Positions 25,736 to 34,657 of a stretch of DNA of 64,000 nucleotides are shown here, one piece after another (the first letter of the stretch is position 1; every line of letters starts with the position of its first letter). Below the pieces are notes generated by a model, which saw only the letters and a list, made by a program, of their open reading frames with translations, was not told where the DNA came from and did not search any database. Both the position numbers and the translations under genes were made by a program. The stretch comes from an uncultured bacterium. GTDB lineage: Bacteria > Planctomycetota > JAJSAM01 > JAJVHW01. Location: the NCBI GenBank assembly GCA_937996235.1, contig CALKVK010000006.1, forward strand, positions 343,535 to 407,534, given 5' to 3'.

Positions 25736-25820
25736 CTCCCGGACCGGGCGCGACGGACGCTTCACGTGCTCGTCCGTTAGCCTCAGGCGTCCATCCACGG
25801 AGCCCCTCGGAGACGCCGCC

Positions 25821-27014
25821 ATGCCGACCACCTCGCGCGCCCTCGCCACGTCCGCAGCCCTGGTCCTCGCCGTCGCGCTCGGCGCGTGCGACGCCGCTAA
25901 GGAGCAGCCCGCGGCTCCCGCGGGCGGTGCGGAGACGGGCGGACAGCCGAACGCGGGGGGCGACGCGAGCGCGCTGCGCGCGGCGTACGACCGCGGGCTC
26001 GACTTCCTCGCGAAGGCGCAGAAGGACGGGAAGTTCGAGGTGCAGGGCGCGCCGCACGTGGGCGTGACCGCACTCGCCGTCGCGCCGTTCCTGAACCGCC
26101 CGGGCGGGCGCCGCGCGAGCGACACGTTCGTGGACGCGTCGCTCGCGTGGATCGCGTCGAAGGTCGGGCCCGACGGCTCCGTCGAGGCGGAGTTCTCGTC
26201 GAACTACGAGACCTCGGCCGCGATCCTCGCGCTGGCCGCGTCGCGGGACGCGCAGTACCGCCCGGTGATCGACCGCGCGGCGGCGTACATCAAGAAGCTG
26301 CAGTACGCGGAGCAGGGTCACCCGAGCTACGGCGGCATCGGCTACGGCGACGACGGCCCGCGCTCGGACCTGAGCAACACGTACTACTCGCTCGCGAGCC
26401 TGAAGGCGGCGGGCGTCTCGCCGGACGACCCGGTGTTCCAGCGCGCGCTCGTGTTCCTCGGGCGCGTGCAGAACCGCAAGGAGAACGAGACGGCCGGCGA
26501 GCCGACGCAGTGGAAGGGCGAGAACGGCGAGGCGATCGTCCGCGGCGACGACGGCGGCGGGTACTACTACCCCGGCGAGAGCAAGGCGGGCACCGACGCG
26601 CTGCCCGACGGCACGCACGTGCTGCGCTCGTACGGCTCGATGACGTACACGCTGCTCGGCTGCTACCACATGGCCGGGCTCGACCGCAGCGACCCGCGCG
26701 TCGCCGCCGCCGTCGAGTGGGTGTCGAAGCACTGGGCCGTGGACCGCAACCCGGGCATGCCGCCCGAGCAGGCGCGGCTCGGCCTCTACTACTACTACGC
26801 CGCGATCGGGAAGACGCTCCCGGAGGTCGGTCTCGACACGCTCGAGACGCCGTCCTCCGGCAAGGTGGACTGGCGCGCCGAGCTCTCGAAGACGCTCCTC
26901 GCGGCGCAGCGGCCGGACGGCTCGTGGGCGAACGACACCGCGCGCTGGATGGAGGCCGACCCCGTGCTCGCGACGGCGTACGCGCTGACGGCCCTGCGCG
27001 GCTGCGAGCGCTGA
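25821..27014 (+). CDS. Lipoprotein with prenyltransferase/squalene-cyclase-type alpha-toroid repeats
   Basis: A 397-residue protein with a lipobox (ALVLAVALGACD, lipidation Cys about residue 23), a 30-residue linker and then an alpha/alpha-toroid of repeats of the type found in squalene-hopene cyclases and prenyltransferases (GLDFLAKAQKDGKF, ALVFLGRVQ, AVEWVSKHWAV, LLAAQRPDGSWAND). No cyclase DxDD acid motif is present, so it is not a terpene cyclase. Planctomycetes carry many such proteins, with unknown function. TAGCCT at 25778-25783 may be its -10 element. It ends 22 bases from the convergent sensor kinase gene. Confidence 0.82.
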   Translation: MPTTSRALATSAALVLAVALGACDAAKEQPAAPAGGAETGGQPNAGGDASALRAAYDRGLDFLAKAQKDGKFEVQGAPHVGVTALAVAPFLNRPGGRRASDTFVDASLAWIASKVGPDGSVEAEFSSNYETSAAILALAASRDAQYRPVIDRAAAYIKKLQYAEQGHPSYGGIGYGDDGPRSDLSNTYYSLASLKAAGVSPDDPVFQRALVFLGRVQNRKENETAGEPTQWKGENGEAIVRGDDGGGYYYPGESKAGTDALPDGTHVLRSYGSMTYTLLGCYHMAGLDRSDPRVAAAVEWVSKHWAVDRNPGMPPEQARLGLYYYYAAIGKTLPEVGLDTLETPSSGKVDWRAELSKTLLAAQRPDGSWANDTARWMEADPVLATAYALTALRGCER

Positions 27015-27036
27015 CCCGCGGAGTCGTTCCCCGCCG

Positions 27037-29472
27037 TCAGACCGGCTGGTGTCGCGGCGAGTCGAGGACGCTGCGCAGCTTGAGCGCCAGCGCCGACGGC
27101 GTGAACGGCTTCGGCAGGAAGCCGTCGGCGCCGGCCAGGTGCTCCTCGACGTGCTCCGAATCGGCGGCGTAGCCGCTCATCAGCAGGACGCGCGCGTTCG
27201 GCTGCGCGCGCCGCATGCGCGGGACGAACTCGAGGCCGCCGATGCGCGGCATCACGACGTCGGAGACGACGACGTCGAAGTGCGCGCGGTCCGCGATCTC
27301 GAGCGCGTGCACGCCGTCGACCGCGGGCGTGACGTGGTAGCCGCTCTCGCGCAGGACCTCGACCACGAACTCGCGCACGTCCGCGTCGTCCTCGACGACG
27401 AGCACGCGCTCGTTGCCGCCGGGCGCGCCGCCGGTCGGCGCCGGCTCCGGCGACCAGTCCGTGGCGGGCGCGCGGGCGAGCGGCAGCTCGATCGTGAACG
27501 TCGTGCCCTTGCCGACCTGCGAGCGCACGCGCACCACGCCGCCGCTCTGGCGCACGATGCCGTACACCATCGCGAGCCCGAGACCCGTGCCGCGCCCCGG
27601 CTCCTTCGTCGTGAAGAACGGCTCGAAGATGCGCGCGAGCACGGTCTCGTCCATCCCGCAGCCCGTGTCGGACGCGGCGATCGCGACGTAGGTGCCGGGC
27701 TGCACGTCCTCGCGCGCGGCCTCGCGCGGATCGAGCTCGACCAGCGACGTGCGGATCGAGAAGCGTCCGCCCGTCGGCATCGCGTCGCGCGAGTTGACGG
27801 CGAGGTTCACGAGCACCTGTTCGATGGCCGTGGGATCCGCGTGCACGTGGGCCTCGGGCGCCGCGAGCGTCGTCTCGACGTCCACGTCCTCGCCGATCAT
27901 GCGGCACAGCATCTTCGACGTCTCCTCGACGACCTCGTCGACGGGGAAGACGCGCGTCTCGAGGATCTGCTTGCGGCTGAACGCGAGCAGGCGCTTCGTC
28001 AGGTCGGCGGCGCGCTCCGCGGAGCGCGCGATCGACTCGACGTGCTCGGTGGCCTGCTCGTCCGCGCGCACGTGGTCCACGAGCAGCGCGGCGTGGCCGC
28101 TCATCACGAGCAGCAGGTTGTTGAAGTCGTGTGCGACGCCGCCCGCGAGGCGGCCGAGCGACTCGAGGCGCTGCGCGTGGCGGAGCTGGTTCTCGAGGCG
28201 CTTGCGCTCGCTCACGTCGCGTCCGACGCCGACCGCGCCGGCGATGCGCCGTCCGTCGCGCAGCGGGCTGAGCTGCAGCTCGAACGTGCGGTAGCTGCCG
28301 TCCGCGACGCGCACCCGCACCTCGAAGAGCCGCGACGCGTTCTCGCGCCGCACCGCGATCAGCGCGCGCTCGATCCGCAGCAGGTCGTCCGGGTGCACGA
28401 GCGGCGTGAAGTGGCGACCGAGCCAGTCGGAGCGGCCGTGGCCCGTCACCGTCTCGAACGCGCGGTTCAGCGAGACGACGCGTCCCTCGGCGTCGATGAC
28501 CACGACGACGTCGGGCAGCGCGTCCACCAGCTCGCTGAAGCGCGCCTCGGCGACGTGCGTGCGCTCCTCCGCGCGGCGCCTGCCGAGCGTCGCGGCGAGC
28601 ACGTTCGCGACGGCCTGCAGGAACGTGACGTCCTCGGCGGCGAACGCGTTCACGCGGCGCGAGTGGACGACGAGCAGGCCGATGGGGCCGCTCTCGCCGG
28701 GGATCGCGACGCACGCCTCGGAGCGCACGCCCGCCGCGACGACGCGCGCGCGCGGCACGAAGCGCTCCTCGACCCCGACGTCGGCGACGACGACGGGGGC
28801 GGAGGAGCGCAGCGCGAAGCCGGCGAGCGTGCGCTGCGCCTCGGGGTCCCGCGCCGTGCCGACGAGCCCGGGCTCCCAGCCGTCGCCGGCGCGCAGCACC
28901 AGCTCCGACGTCCGCTCGTCGTGCTCGAGCACCTCCGAGAGGTCGGCGGAGACCCCGGCCGCCGCGGTGCGCGCGCCCGCGGCGAGCACGGCGTCGACGT
29001 CGGTGCCGCGCAGCGCGTCCGTCGCGAGCTCGGCGACGAGCGCGTTCTGGCGCGCGCGGTCGCGCATCGCGGCCTCCGCGCGCACGCGCTCGGTGACGTC
29101 GATCGACACGCCGATGACGCCGTGGCCGCGCGCCGCGTCGAACATCACGATGCTCTCGAAGGACCAGTCGCCGGCCGTGCTCGTGCCGTACGACACGAAC
29201 TGCACGACCTCGCCCGCGAGCGCGCGGCGGATGGGTTCGGCCGCCTGCGGGTAGAGCTCGAACGCGGACTGGCCGACGGCCTCGCCGTCGCGCAGCCCGA
29301 GTCGCTCCAGACCGGCACCCGTCGAGAGGCGGAACGTGCCCGCCTCGTCGAGCTCCCACAGCACCACGGGCAGACCGGTCGCGGCCGCCCGCATGATCTC
29401 GGCCCGTTGGCGAAGATCAGCCGCCGCCTCGCCGGAGTCCCCTACAGCTCCGTGCTCTCGCGTCACGCTCAC
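27037..29472 (-). CDS. Hybrid sensor histidine kinase (PAS-GAF-PAS-HisKA-HATPase-receiver)
   Basis: An 811-residue soluble protein without membrane helices. Order: PAS (about 25-130), GAF (about 150-305, with VAIPGESGPIGLLVVHS), PAS (about 325-440), HisKA with the phospho-accepting His448 in GGVAHDFNNLLLVM, HATPase (NLAVNSRDAM, SDTGCGMDETV, GRGTGLGLAMVYG) and a C-terminal receiver with Asp738 in VVVSDVVMPRIGG. It would sense a cytoplasmic signal; no response regulator with an output domain is adjacent. The frame is open into the upstream gene, but GTG at 29472 (or 29466) is the first start after that gene's stop, 25 bases away, with a GAGGGA site. Confidence 0.92.
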   Translation of the reverse strand: MSVTREHGAVGDSGEAAADLRQRAEIMRAAATGLPVVLWELDEAGTFRLSTGAGLERLGLRDGEAVGQSAFELYPQAAEPIRRALAGEVVQFVSYGTSTAGDWSFESIVMFDAARGHGVIGVSIDVTERVRAEAAMRDRARQNALVAELATDALRGTDVDAVLAAGARTAAAGVSADLSEVLEHDERTSELVLRAGDGWEPGLVGTARDPEAQRTLAGFALRSSAPVVVADVGVEERFVPRARVVAAGVRSEACVAIPGESGPIGLLVVHSRRVNAFAAEDVTFLQAVANVLAATLGRRRAEERTHVAEARFSELVDALPDVVVVIDAEGRVVSLNRAFETVTGHGRSDWLGRHFTPLVHPDDLLRIERALIAVRRENASRLFEVRVRVADGSYRTFELQLSPLRDGRRIAGAVGVGRDVSERKRLENQLRHAQRLESLGRLAGGVAHDFNNLLLVMSGHAALLVDHVRADEQATEHVESIARSAERAADLTKRLLAFSRKQILETRVFPVDEVVEETSKMLCRMIGEDVDVETTLAAPEAHVHADPTAIEQVLVNLAVNSRDAMPTGGRFSIRTSLVELDPREAAREDVQPGTYVAIAASDTGCGMDETVLARIFEPFFTTKEPGRGTGLGLAMVYGIVRQSGGVVRVRSQVGKGTTFTIELPLARAPATDWSPEPAPTGGAPGGNERVLVVEDDADVREFVVEVLRESGYHVTPAVDGVHALEIADRAHFDVVVSDVVMPRIGGLEFVPRMRRAQPNARVLLMSGYAADSEHVEEHLAGADGFLPKPFTPSALALKLRSVLDSPRHQPV

Positions 29473-29497
29473 CCGCTGCGGACGACCCGCTTGTCCC

Positions 29498-30427
29498 TCA
29501 GTCGCGGCGCTCCAGCCGGATGCCGAAGGCGGACCGGCGGAGCCCCTCAGCGAGCCTATCGGCAGTCTCGCGGTCGAAACCTTCGCCGGGCGGGCGGATT
29601 TCCGCGGCGTCCGCCAGCGGCGAGGTGAGCACCGGGGCGGCGATGACGTGTCCGTCCACGACCACGGCGAGGGGCTTGCCCAGGTAGTGCTGCGTGAACT
29701 CGAGGAACGCGGCGCGGCGGTCCTCGGCGAGCACGACGAGCACCGACGAGCCCGTCGCGTCGTGGCGCGCCGAGGCGGCGCACAGGTCGCGCGCGCCGAA
29801 GACCTCGCGCAGCAGCACCTCGCCGAGCTCCTGCTCCGCGGCGGCGAGCGCCTTCTCGTCGCGCGGCTCGCGGGCACGCTCCGCCGCCACGCGCTCGACC
29901 ACCGGCACCTCCGGCACGATCAGGAGGACCTCGCCCTCGCCGAGCCGCGGGTCGAGCGGGAACCACGCGAAGCCTTCGGTCACGAGGTACATGTCGCCGA
30001 GCGTGTCGCGACGCGTCCGCTCGCGGTTCTCGAACTCGGCCGGCGCGCGCACGCGGAAGCGGAACTCGATCTCGTGCTCGATGGCCTGCGCCGCGCGCGC
30101 CTCGGCGTCCGGCGCCTCGCCGAACCGTGCGACGAGGCGCGTGGGCTCGGGGAACGCGACGCTCGCGGCCGGGAGCCCGATGCCCGTGAGGCGTGCGCTG
30201 AGCACGTGGACCAGGTTCGCCTGGGCCGCGGCGCTCGGCGGATCGCCGAAGTCGTCGTGGGCGTCGTACGTCAGCGTGTGCGCGGGCGCCGCGACGGGGG
30301 TCTTGGCGGGCGGCGGCGCGGGTGCGGGACCGCCCTCCGGCGCGCGGTCGCGGCATCCGGCCGCACCCGTGAACGCGACGGCGAGCAGGGCGGCGGCCAG
30401 CAGGCGGGTGGGGGCGCGGCGCGTCAT
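29498..30427 (-). CDS. Lipoprotein with a SecD-head (SecDF P1)-like domain
   Basis: A 309-residue protein with a lipoprotein signal (LLAAALLAVAFTGAAGC) and Pro/Ala linker. Residues about 90-300 resemble the periplasmic P1 head of SecD: GLPAASVAFPEPTRLVARF, IEHEIEFRFRV, and near the end FTQHYLGKPLAVVVDGHVIAAPVL followed by the start of the usual SecD segment. It has none of SecD's membrane helices, so it is a free-standing, membrane-anchored copy of the head. A TAGACT element lies 8 bases before its ATG and the sensor kinase follows 25 bases after its stop, so the two form one unit. A sensing or chaperone role in the envelope is an inference. Confidence 0.7.
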   Translation of the reverse strand: MTRRAPTRLLAAALLAVAFTGAAGCRDRAPEGGPAPAPPPAKTPVAAPAHTLTYDAHDDFGDPPSAAAQANLVHVLSARLTGIGLPAASVAFPEPTRLVARFGEAPDAEARAAQAIEHEIEFRFRVRAPAEFENRERTRRDTLGDMYLVTEGFAWFPLDPRLGEGEVLLIVPEVPVVERVAAERAREPRDEKALAAAEQELGEVLLREVFGARDLCAASARHDATGSSVLVVLAEDRRAAFLEFTQHYLGKPLAVVVDGHVIAAPVLTSPLADAAEIRPPGEGFDRETADRLAEGLRRSAFGIRLERRD

Positions 30428-30435
30428 CGCGCGTC

Positions 30436-30441
30436 AGTCTA
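30436..30441 (-). promoter_or_regulatory. -10-like TAGACT, leaderless arrangement
   Basis: On the minus strand TAGACT ends 8 bases before the ATG at 30427. No ribosome binding site is seen. Likely promoter of the SecD-head-like gene and the sensor kinase. Confidence 0.45.
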
Positions 30442-30491
30442 TGCACCGGAGCCGCGGGTCGCGAGCGGCGGGGGTCACGTGGCAGGCCGCG

Positions 30492-31856
30492 TCACTTCGT
30501 CAACTGCTGCCGCCAGAGGAACCAGACGAGCCCCGCGACACCGACGAGGATCGCCAGGAAGCGGATCAGGACCTCGGAGAGCCCGCGGCGCAGGCGGCGC
30601 GCGCGCCGGCCCTCCGTGCGGGAGACGTGCACGTCCACGAGGGCCGCCGCGAGACGTTCGCCGACGGCGCCCGCGTCGGTCGGCCGCGCCGCCGCGTCGG
30701 GGGCCATCATCTCGGCGACGGCGTCGAGGACCTCGGCGGGGACGCGCGGCGCGAAGCGCGCGAGATCGGGGGGACGCTCCGACGCCACCGCGCGCAGCAC
30801 CGCGCGGCCGTCGCCGTCGGCGTGCGGCGTGCGGCCGGCGAGCATGCGGTAGAGCGTGGCGCCCAGGGAGTAGACGTCGGACGCGCGCGTGACCGGCTCG
30901 CCGCGCGCCTGCTCCGGGCTCATGTAGTGCGGGGTGCCGATGCGCGCCGCGTCGGCGTCGTCCGCGCGCGTGAGCGTGCCCATGTCGCCGAGCTTCACGA
31001 GCCCAGTCGGGTCGAGCAGCAGGTTGGCCGGCTTGACGTCGCGGTGCACGAAGCCCTGCTCGTGGAGATACGCGAGGCCGCGCGCGGCGGCGCTCGCGAG
31101 GGCGACGGCGTCGCGCCAGGGGAGCCGTCCGTCGGGAGCGTCGGCGAGCACCTGTTCGACCGTGCCGCCGGCCATGAACTCCATCGTGAACCAGTGCACG
31201 CCGTCGCTCTCGCCGACGTCGTACACGGGCACGACGTGCGGGTGCGAGAGCGCCGCCGCCGCGCGCGCCTCGGCCACGAAGCGCTCGACGAAGCGCGGGC
31301 GCTGCGCGAGCGCGGGGGCGAGCACCTTCAGGGCGACGTCGCGTTCGAGCGTGCGCTGCCGCGCGCGGTAGACGGTCCCGCCCGCGCCGGCCCCGACCTG
31401 CTCGAGGACGTCGTGGCCCGGGACGCGCGGGAACGCCGTCCCCGAGACGGGGGTCGCGACGGGCGCCGCCGCGGCGGGCGCCGCCGCAGACGGCGAGGCT
31501 GCGGCCCGTGCGGCCGCGGACGGTGCGGCGGCGGGGGTCGGGGTCGGGGCCGTCGCGCGCGGCGGCGGCGGGTCTTCGAAGCGCAGCACGCTGTGGCCGA
31601 GGCGCAGCGTGGTGCCGTGCGCGAGCGGCGTCCAGCCCGAGATGCGCTCGTTCCCGACGAACGTGCCGTTCGGCGTGTCGAGGTCGCGCACCTCGTAGCG
31701 TCCCTCGCGGAGGCGCACGCAGGCGTGCTGCCGCGACGCGCGCGGGTCCTCGACGACGAACTCGCAGCCGGCCTCGCGTCCGATCACGGCGGGGTAGGCG
31801 GGGAGCTCGTACGAGCGCCCGCTGCCGGGTCCCCGCGTGACGACCAGACGCGCCAT
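30492..31856 (-). CDS. FHA-domain Ser/Thr protein kinase with C-terminal membrane anchor
   Basis: A 454-residue protein. An N-terminal FHA domain (about 1-95: VIGREAGCEFVVEDPRASRQ, then PNGTFVGNERISG) recognises phosphothreonine. An Ala/Pro linker leads to a complete Hanks kinase domain (about 148-410): GAGAGGTVYRA, catalytic Lys in ERDVALKVL, HRDVKPANLLL, KLGDMG in place of DFG (the Asp is kept), GTPHYMSPEQARG and DVYSLGATLYRMLAGRTP. A membrane helix near residues 432-450 anchors it with the kinase in the cytoplasm. All catalytic residues are present, so it should be active. TAGGCT lies 11 bases before the ATG. Confidence 0.93.
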   Translation of the reverse strand: MARLVVTRGPGSGRSYELPAYPAVIGREAGCEFVVEDPRASRQHACVRLREGRYEVRDLDTPNGTFVGNERISGWTPLAHGTTLRLGHSVLRFEDPPPPRATAPTPTPAAAPSAAARAAASPSAAAPAAAAPVATPVSGTAFPRVPGHDVLEQVGAGAGGTVYRARQRTLERDVALKVLAPALAQRPRFVERFVAEARAAAALSHPHVVPVYDVGESDGVHWFTMEFMAGGTVEQVLADAPDGRLPWRDAVALASAAARGLAYLHEQGFVHRDVKPANLLLDPTGLVKLGDMGTLTRADDADAARIGTPHYMSPEQARGEPVTRASDVYSLGATLYRMLAGRTPHADGDGRAVLRAVASERPPDLARFAPRVPAEVLDAVAEMMAPDAAARPTDAGAVGERLAAALVDVHVSRTEGRRARRLRRGLSEVLIRFLAILVGVAGLVWFLWRQQLTK

Positions 31857-31867
31857 GGATGCGCGAG

Positions 31868-31873
31868 AGCCTA
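31868..31873 (-). promoter_or_regulatory. -10-like TAGGCT for the FHA kinase
   Basis: On the minus strand TAGGCT ends 11 bases before the kinase ATG. A perfect palindrome 40 bases further upstream may be its operator. Confidence 0.4.
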
Positions 31874-31912
31874 GCCCGCCGAGCGCGAACGCGCCCGCCC
31901 TTCGAGGCGCTA

Positions 31913-31935
31913 CGAACGGTGTCCGACACCGTTCG
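31913..31935. repeat. 23-bp perfect palindrome (CGAACGGTGTC / GACACCGTTCG)
   Basis: Two 11-base arms are exact complements around a single central base. It lies between the stop of the membrane-protein gene (31953) and the FHA-kinase start (31856), both on the minus strand. It may act as an operator, a REP-like palindrome or part of a terminator; the one-base centre favours a DNA site bound by a dimer. A run of eight G follows at 31943-31950. Confidence 0.5.
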
Positions 31936-31952
31936 GCGGCTTGGGGGGGGCG

Positions 31953-32753
31953 TCAGCCCGCGAGGGCGTGGGCGATGCCCGTCCAGAGGCCGGAGGTCGC
32001 GAGCTGCATCATGGCGCAGTTGGCGATCACGAGGACCGCGTAGCCGCCCGCGAACCAGCGGTCGAACGAGCGGGTCACGAGGCAGCGGCCCGCGAGGACG
32101 AGCCCGCCGAAGACGAGGGTGAGGAAGAACGGTCCGAACAGCCGGTCGAACACCGTGCCCATGTAGAGCTCGCTCAGGGCGTCGATGCGGCTGATGCCCG
32201 CCGACGCGACCGCGAGCGTCGCGAGCTGCATCATCGGACGGTGGATCGCCGGCCGCCTGCGCGTGACGAGCCCCGCCGCGACGAACGCCAGGAACAGCAC
32301 CAGGCTCGCGACGGGCACGATCATGAACTCGTGTGCGGTCAGGCCCCAGATGCGGGCCTCGGGCGGCGTGTTCCGGACCGATGCGATCGCGACCTGCACG
32401 CCCGGCACCGTGATCAGTGCGGCCAGCACGACGCCGACCGTCCCGAGCACGCGGTGGAGGCGCATGTTGCGCAGCGCGACGAGCAGCGGCTGGACCACCG
32501 ACAGCAAGAGCCACGCGGTCATCGCGACGCCGTGCGTGATGACGACGGTGCGCATGGACGGGTCGATCGGACGGCCCGGGTAGGCGCGGCCGTGCGTGTA
32601 GAACTGCCGGAACCCGACGAACACGAGCACCAGCAGCACCGCGGCCGCGACGCTGTGGTACGCGCGGACCGCGGTCAGCGGGCGCGCCGGGCGCGCGGCC
32701 CGCGCGGGGGCGGTGGGCAGACCGGGGAAGGCGGGGGGGACGTGGGAGCTCAC
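31953..32753 (-). CDS. Polytopic membrane protein with conserved histidines
   Basis: A 266-residue protein with six to seven membrane helices. Histidines sit at helix ends (VITHGVAMTAW, RLHRVLGTVG, LTAHEFMIVP, PAIHRPMMQLA), as in DUF420/DUF2306-like or cytochrome-b561-like families, so heme or copper binding is possible but unproven. The frame is open 37 codons upstream; GTG at 32753 is chosen because GGAGG lies 7 bases before it and the residues upstream are low-complexity. It is divergent from the PUFA synthase operon across 182 bases, which contain a 6-bp hairpin at 32782-32798. Confidence 0.7.
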   Translation of the reverse strand: MSSHVPPAFPGLPTAPARAARPARPLTAVRAYHSVAAAVLLVLVFVGFRQFYTHGRAYPGRPIDPSMRTVVITHGVAMTAWLLLSVVQPLLVALRNMRLHRVLGTVGVVLAALITVPGVQVAIASVRNTPPEARIWGLTAHEFMIVPVASLVLFLAFVAAGLVTRRRPAIHRPMMQLATLAVASAGISRIDALSELYMGTVFDRLFGPFFLTLVFGGLVLAGRCLVTRSFDRWFAGGYAVLVIANCAMMQLATSGLWTGIAHALAG

Positions 32754-32915
32754 GGGCGGACCTCCGGGAAGGGGACCTGGTGCGCCGCCGAACGGCGCCT
32801 CCGCCCCTCGAAACACGGATCCGGCGCGCGCCCCGCAGCGGCCGGCGCGGCCTCGGAGCCGCACGGCGGCCTCCCCCCCGCCCCCTCGGTCCTCCCTCCG
32901 CGGCCCCGCGAGTGG

Positions 32916-32921
32916 TAGTTT
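32916..32921 (+). promoter_or_regulatory. -10-like TAGTTT of the pfa operon
   Basis: TAGTTT ends 14 bases before the pfaD ATG and is the most AT-rich stretch of the 182-base divergent region. No good Shine-Dalgarno sequence precedes pfaD. Confidence 0.45.
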
Positions 32922-32935
32922 CCCGTCGCCAACCC

Positions 32936-34657
32936 ATGTCCATGGGGACCGGCTACCGGACTGCCCCCGCCCTGAGTACGACGGAACCCGCCCTCGACCC
33001 GAGGACGGCGCCCGGAAGGCGCGCCGCTGACGCCGGTGCGCCCGCGCTCGGCCGCTTCTGCCCGGGCGCCGTCGCGCCGCGCACGGGCGAAGACGCGCTG
33101 CGGGCCGCGCTGACCGACCTCGCGCGCCCCTTCTGCGTCGTGCGCACCCCCGACGGCCCCGCGGTCGGCGTCGGCGGCACGCTGCACGTCGGCGACGGCG
33201 CGCCCTCGGACGCCCTGGACGCCCTCGCGATCGCGCCGCCGTGCCGCCCCGAGCACCTCGGCGACGCGGGCTTCCGCGCCGACCACGGCCTGCGCTACGC
33301 CTACGTGGCGGGCGCCATGGCGAACGGCATCGGGTCCGAGGAGATCGTCGTCGCGATGGCGCGCGCCGGCATGCTCGGCAGCTTCGGCGCGGCGGGCCTG
33401 GCGCCGGCGCGCGTCGAGGCGGCGCTCGACCGGCTCGCGACCGAGCTCGGCGACGCGCCGTACGCGTGCAACCTCATCCACAGCCCGAACGAGCCGGCGC
33501 TCGAGGCGGCCGTGGCCGAACTCTACGTGCGCCGCGGCGTGCGCACCGTCGAGGCGTCCGCCTATCTCGACCTGACGTTGCCGCTCGTGCGCTACCGCCT
33601 CGCGGGCATCCGTCGCGACGCCGAGGGACGCGTCGAGACGCCGCACCGCGTGATCGGCAAGGTCTCGCGCGTCGAGGTGGCCGCGCGCTTCCTCGCGCCC
33701 GCGCCCGCGGCGCTCGTGGACGAGCTCGTGCGGCGCGGCGACCTGACGCGCGAGCAGGCCGAGCTCGCGCGGCACGTGCCCGTCGCGCAGGACCTGACCG
33801 CCGAGGCCGACTCGGGCGGCCACACCGACAACCGCCCGCTCGTGACGCTGCTCCCGACGCTGCTCGCGCTGCGCGACCGCGCCGCGGCCGAGCACGGCTA
33901 CGACCGGCCGCTGCGCGTCGGCGCCGCAGGCGGCATCGCCACGCCCGACGCCGCCGCGGCCGCGTTCGCGATGGGCGCCGCGTACGTGCTGACGGGCTCC
34001 GTCAACCAGGCGTGCGTCGAGTCGGGCAGCTCCGACGCGGTGCGGGCGATGCTCGCCGAGGCCGAGCAGGCCGACGTCGTGATGGCGCCCGCCGCCGACA
34101 TGTTCGAGATGGGCGTGAAGGTGCAGGTGCTGAAGCGCGGGACGATGTTCGCGATGCGCGCGCAGAAGCTGTTCGAGCTCTACCGCACTCGCGAGAGCCT
34201 CGAGGCGCTGACGGCCGACGAGCGCGCGCAGCTCGAGCGCACGCTCTTCCGCACCGACCTCGAGAGCGTCTGGCGCGACACCTGCGCGTACTTCGCCGAG
34301 CGCGACCCGCGACAGATCGAGAAGGCGAAAGCCGATCCCAGGCATCGCATGGCGCTCGTGTTCCGCTGGTACCTCGGGCAGTCCTCGCGCTGGGCGAACG
34401 CGGGCGACGCGGCGCGGCGCCTCGACTACCAGGTCTGGTGTGGTCCGGCGATGGGCGCCTTCAACGAGTGGACGCGCGGCAGCTTCCTCGCGCGGCCCGA
34501 GGCGCGCCGCGTCGCGAACGTCGCGCGCAACCTGCTCGCGGGCGCCGCCGTGCGCACGCGCGCCGCGGCGCTCGCCGCGCAGGGCGTGCACGTGCCCGCC
34601 GCCGCGGCCGCATGGCGCCCGCGCACCGACGCCGAGCTGGCGGAGGTGCTGCGATGA
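32936..34657 (+). CDS. pfaD: PUFA-synthase enoyl reductase PfaD (Pfa1 type)
   Basis: A 573-residue FMN-dependent enoyl reductase of the PfaD/2-nitropropane-dioxygenase group. The TIM barrel shows AGMLGSFGAAGLAP, PYACNLIHSPNEPALE, VRTVEASAYLDLTLPLVRYR, then GAAGGIATPDAAAAAFAMGA and TGSVNQACVESG (phosphate-binding region), and MFEMGVKVQVLKRGTMFAMR, all hallmarks of PfaD. It supplies the trans-acting enoyl reduction for the synthase. ATG at 32936 is used; ATG at 32942 is equally possible. The stop overlaps the pfaA start (ATGA). Having the reductase first is the myxobacterial order (pfa1-2-3), unlike marine gammaproteobacteria, where pfaD comes last. Confidence 0.95.
   Translation: MSMGTGYRTAPALSTTEPALDPRTAPGRRAADAGAPALGRFCPGAVAPRTGEDALRAALTDLARPFCVVRTPDGPAVGVGGTLHVGDGAPSDALDALAIAPPCRPEHLGDAGFRADHGLRYAYVAGAMANGIGSEEIVVAMARAGMLGSFGAAGLAPARVEAALDRLATELGDAPYACNLIHSPNEPALEAAVAELYVRRGVRTVEASAYLDLTLPLVRYRLAGIRRDAEGRVETPHRVIGKVSRVEVAARFLAPAPAALVDELVRRGDLTREQAELARHVPVAQDLTAEADSGGHTDNRPLVTLLPTLLALRDRAAAEHGYDRPLRVGAAGGIATPDAAAAAFAMGAAYVLTGSVNQACVESGSSDAVRAMLAEAEQADVVMAPAADMFEMGVKVQVLKRGTMFAMRAQKLFELYRTRESLEALTADERAQLERTLFRTDLESVWRDTCAYFAERDPRQIEKAKADPRHRMALVFRWYLGQSSRWANAGDAARRLDYQVWCGPAMGAFNEWTRGSFLARPEARRVANVARNLLAGAAVRTRAAALAAQGVHVPAAAAAWRPRTDAELAEVLR

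Noticed and set aside
25821..27014. Squalene-cyclase-like repeats suggested hopanoid synthesis
   Set aside because: The protein is a lipoprotein of 397 residues without the DxDD acid motif of cyclases; only the toroid fold is shared.
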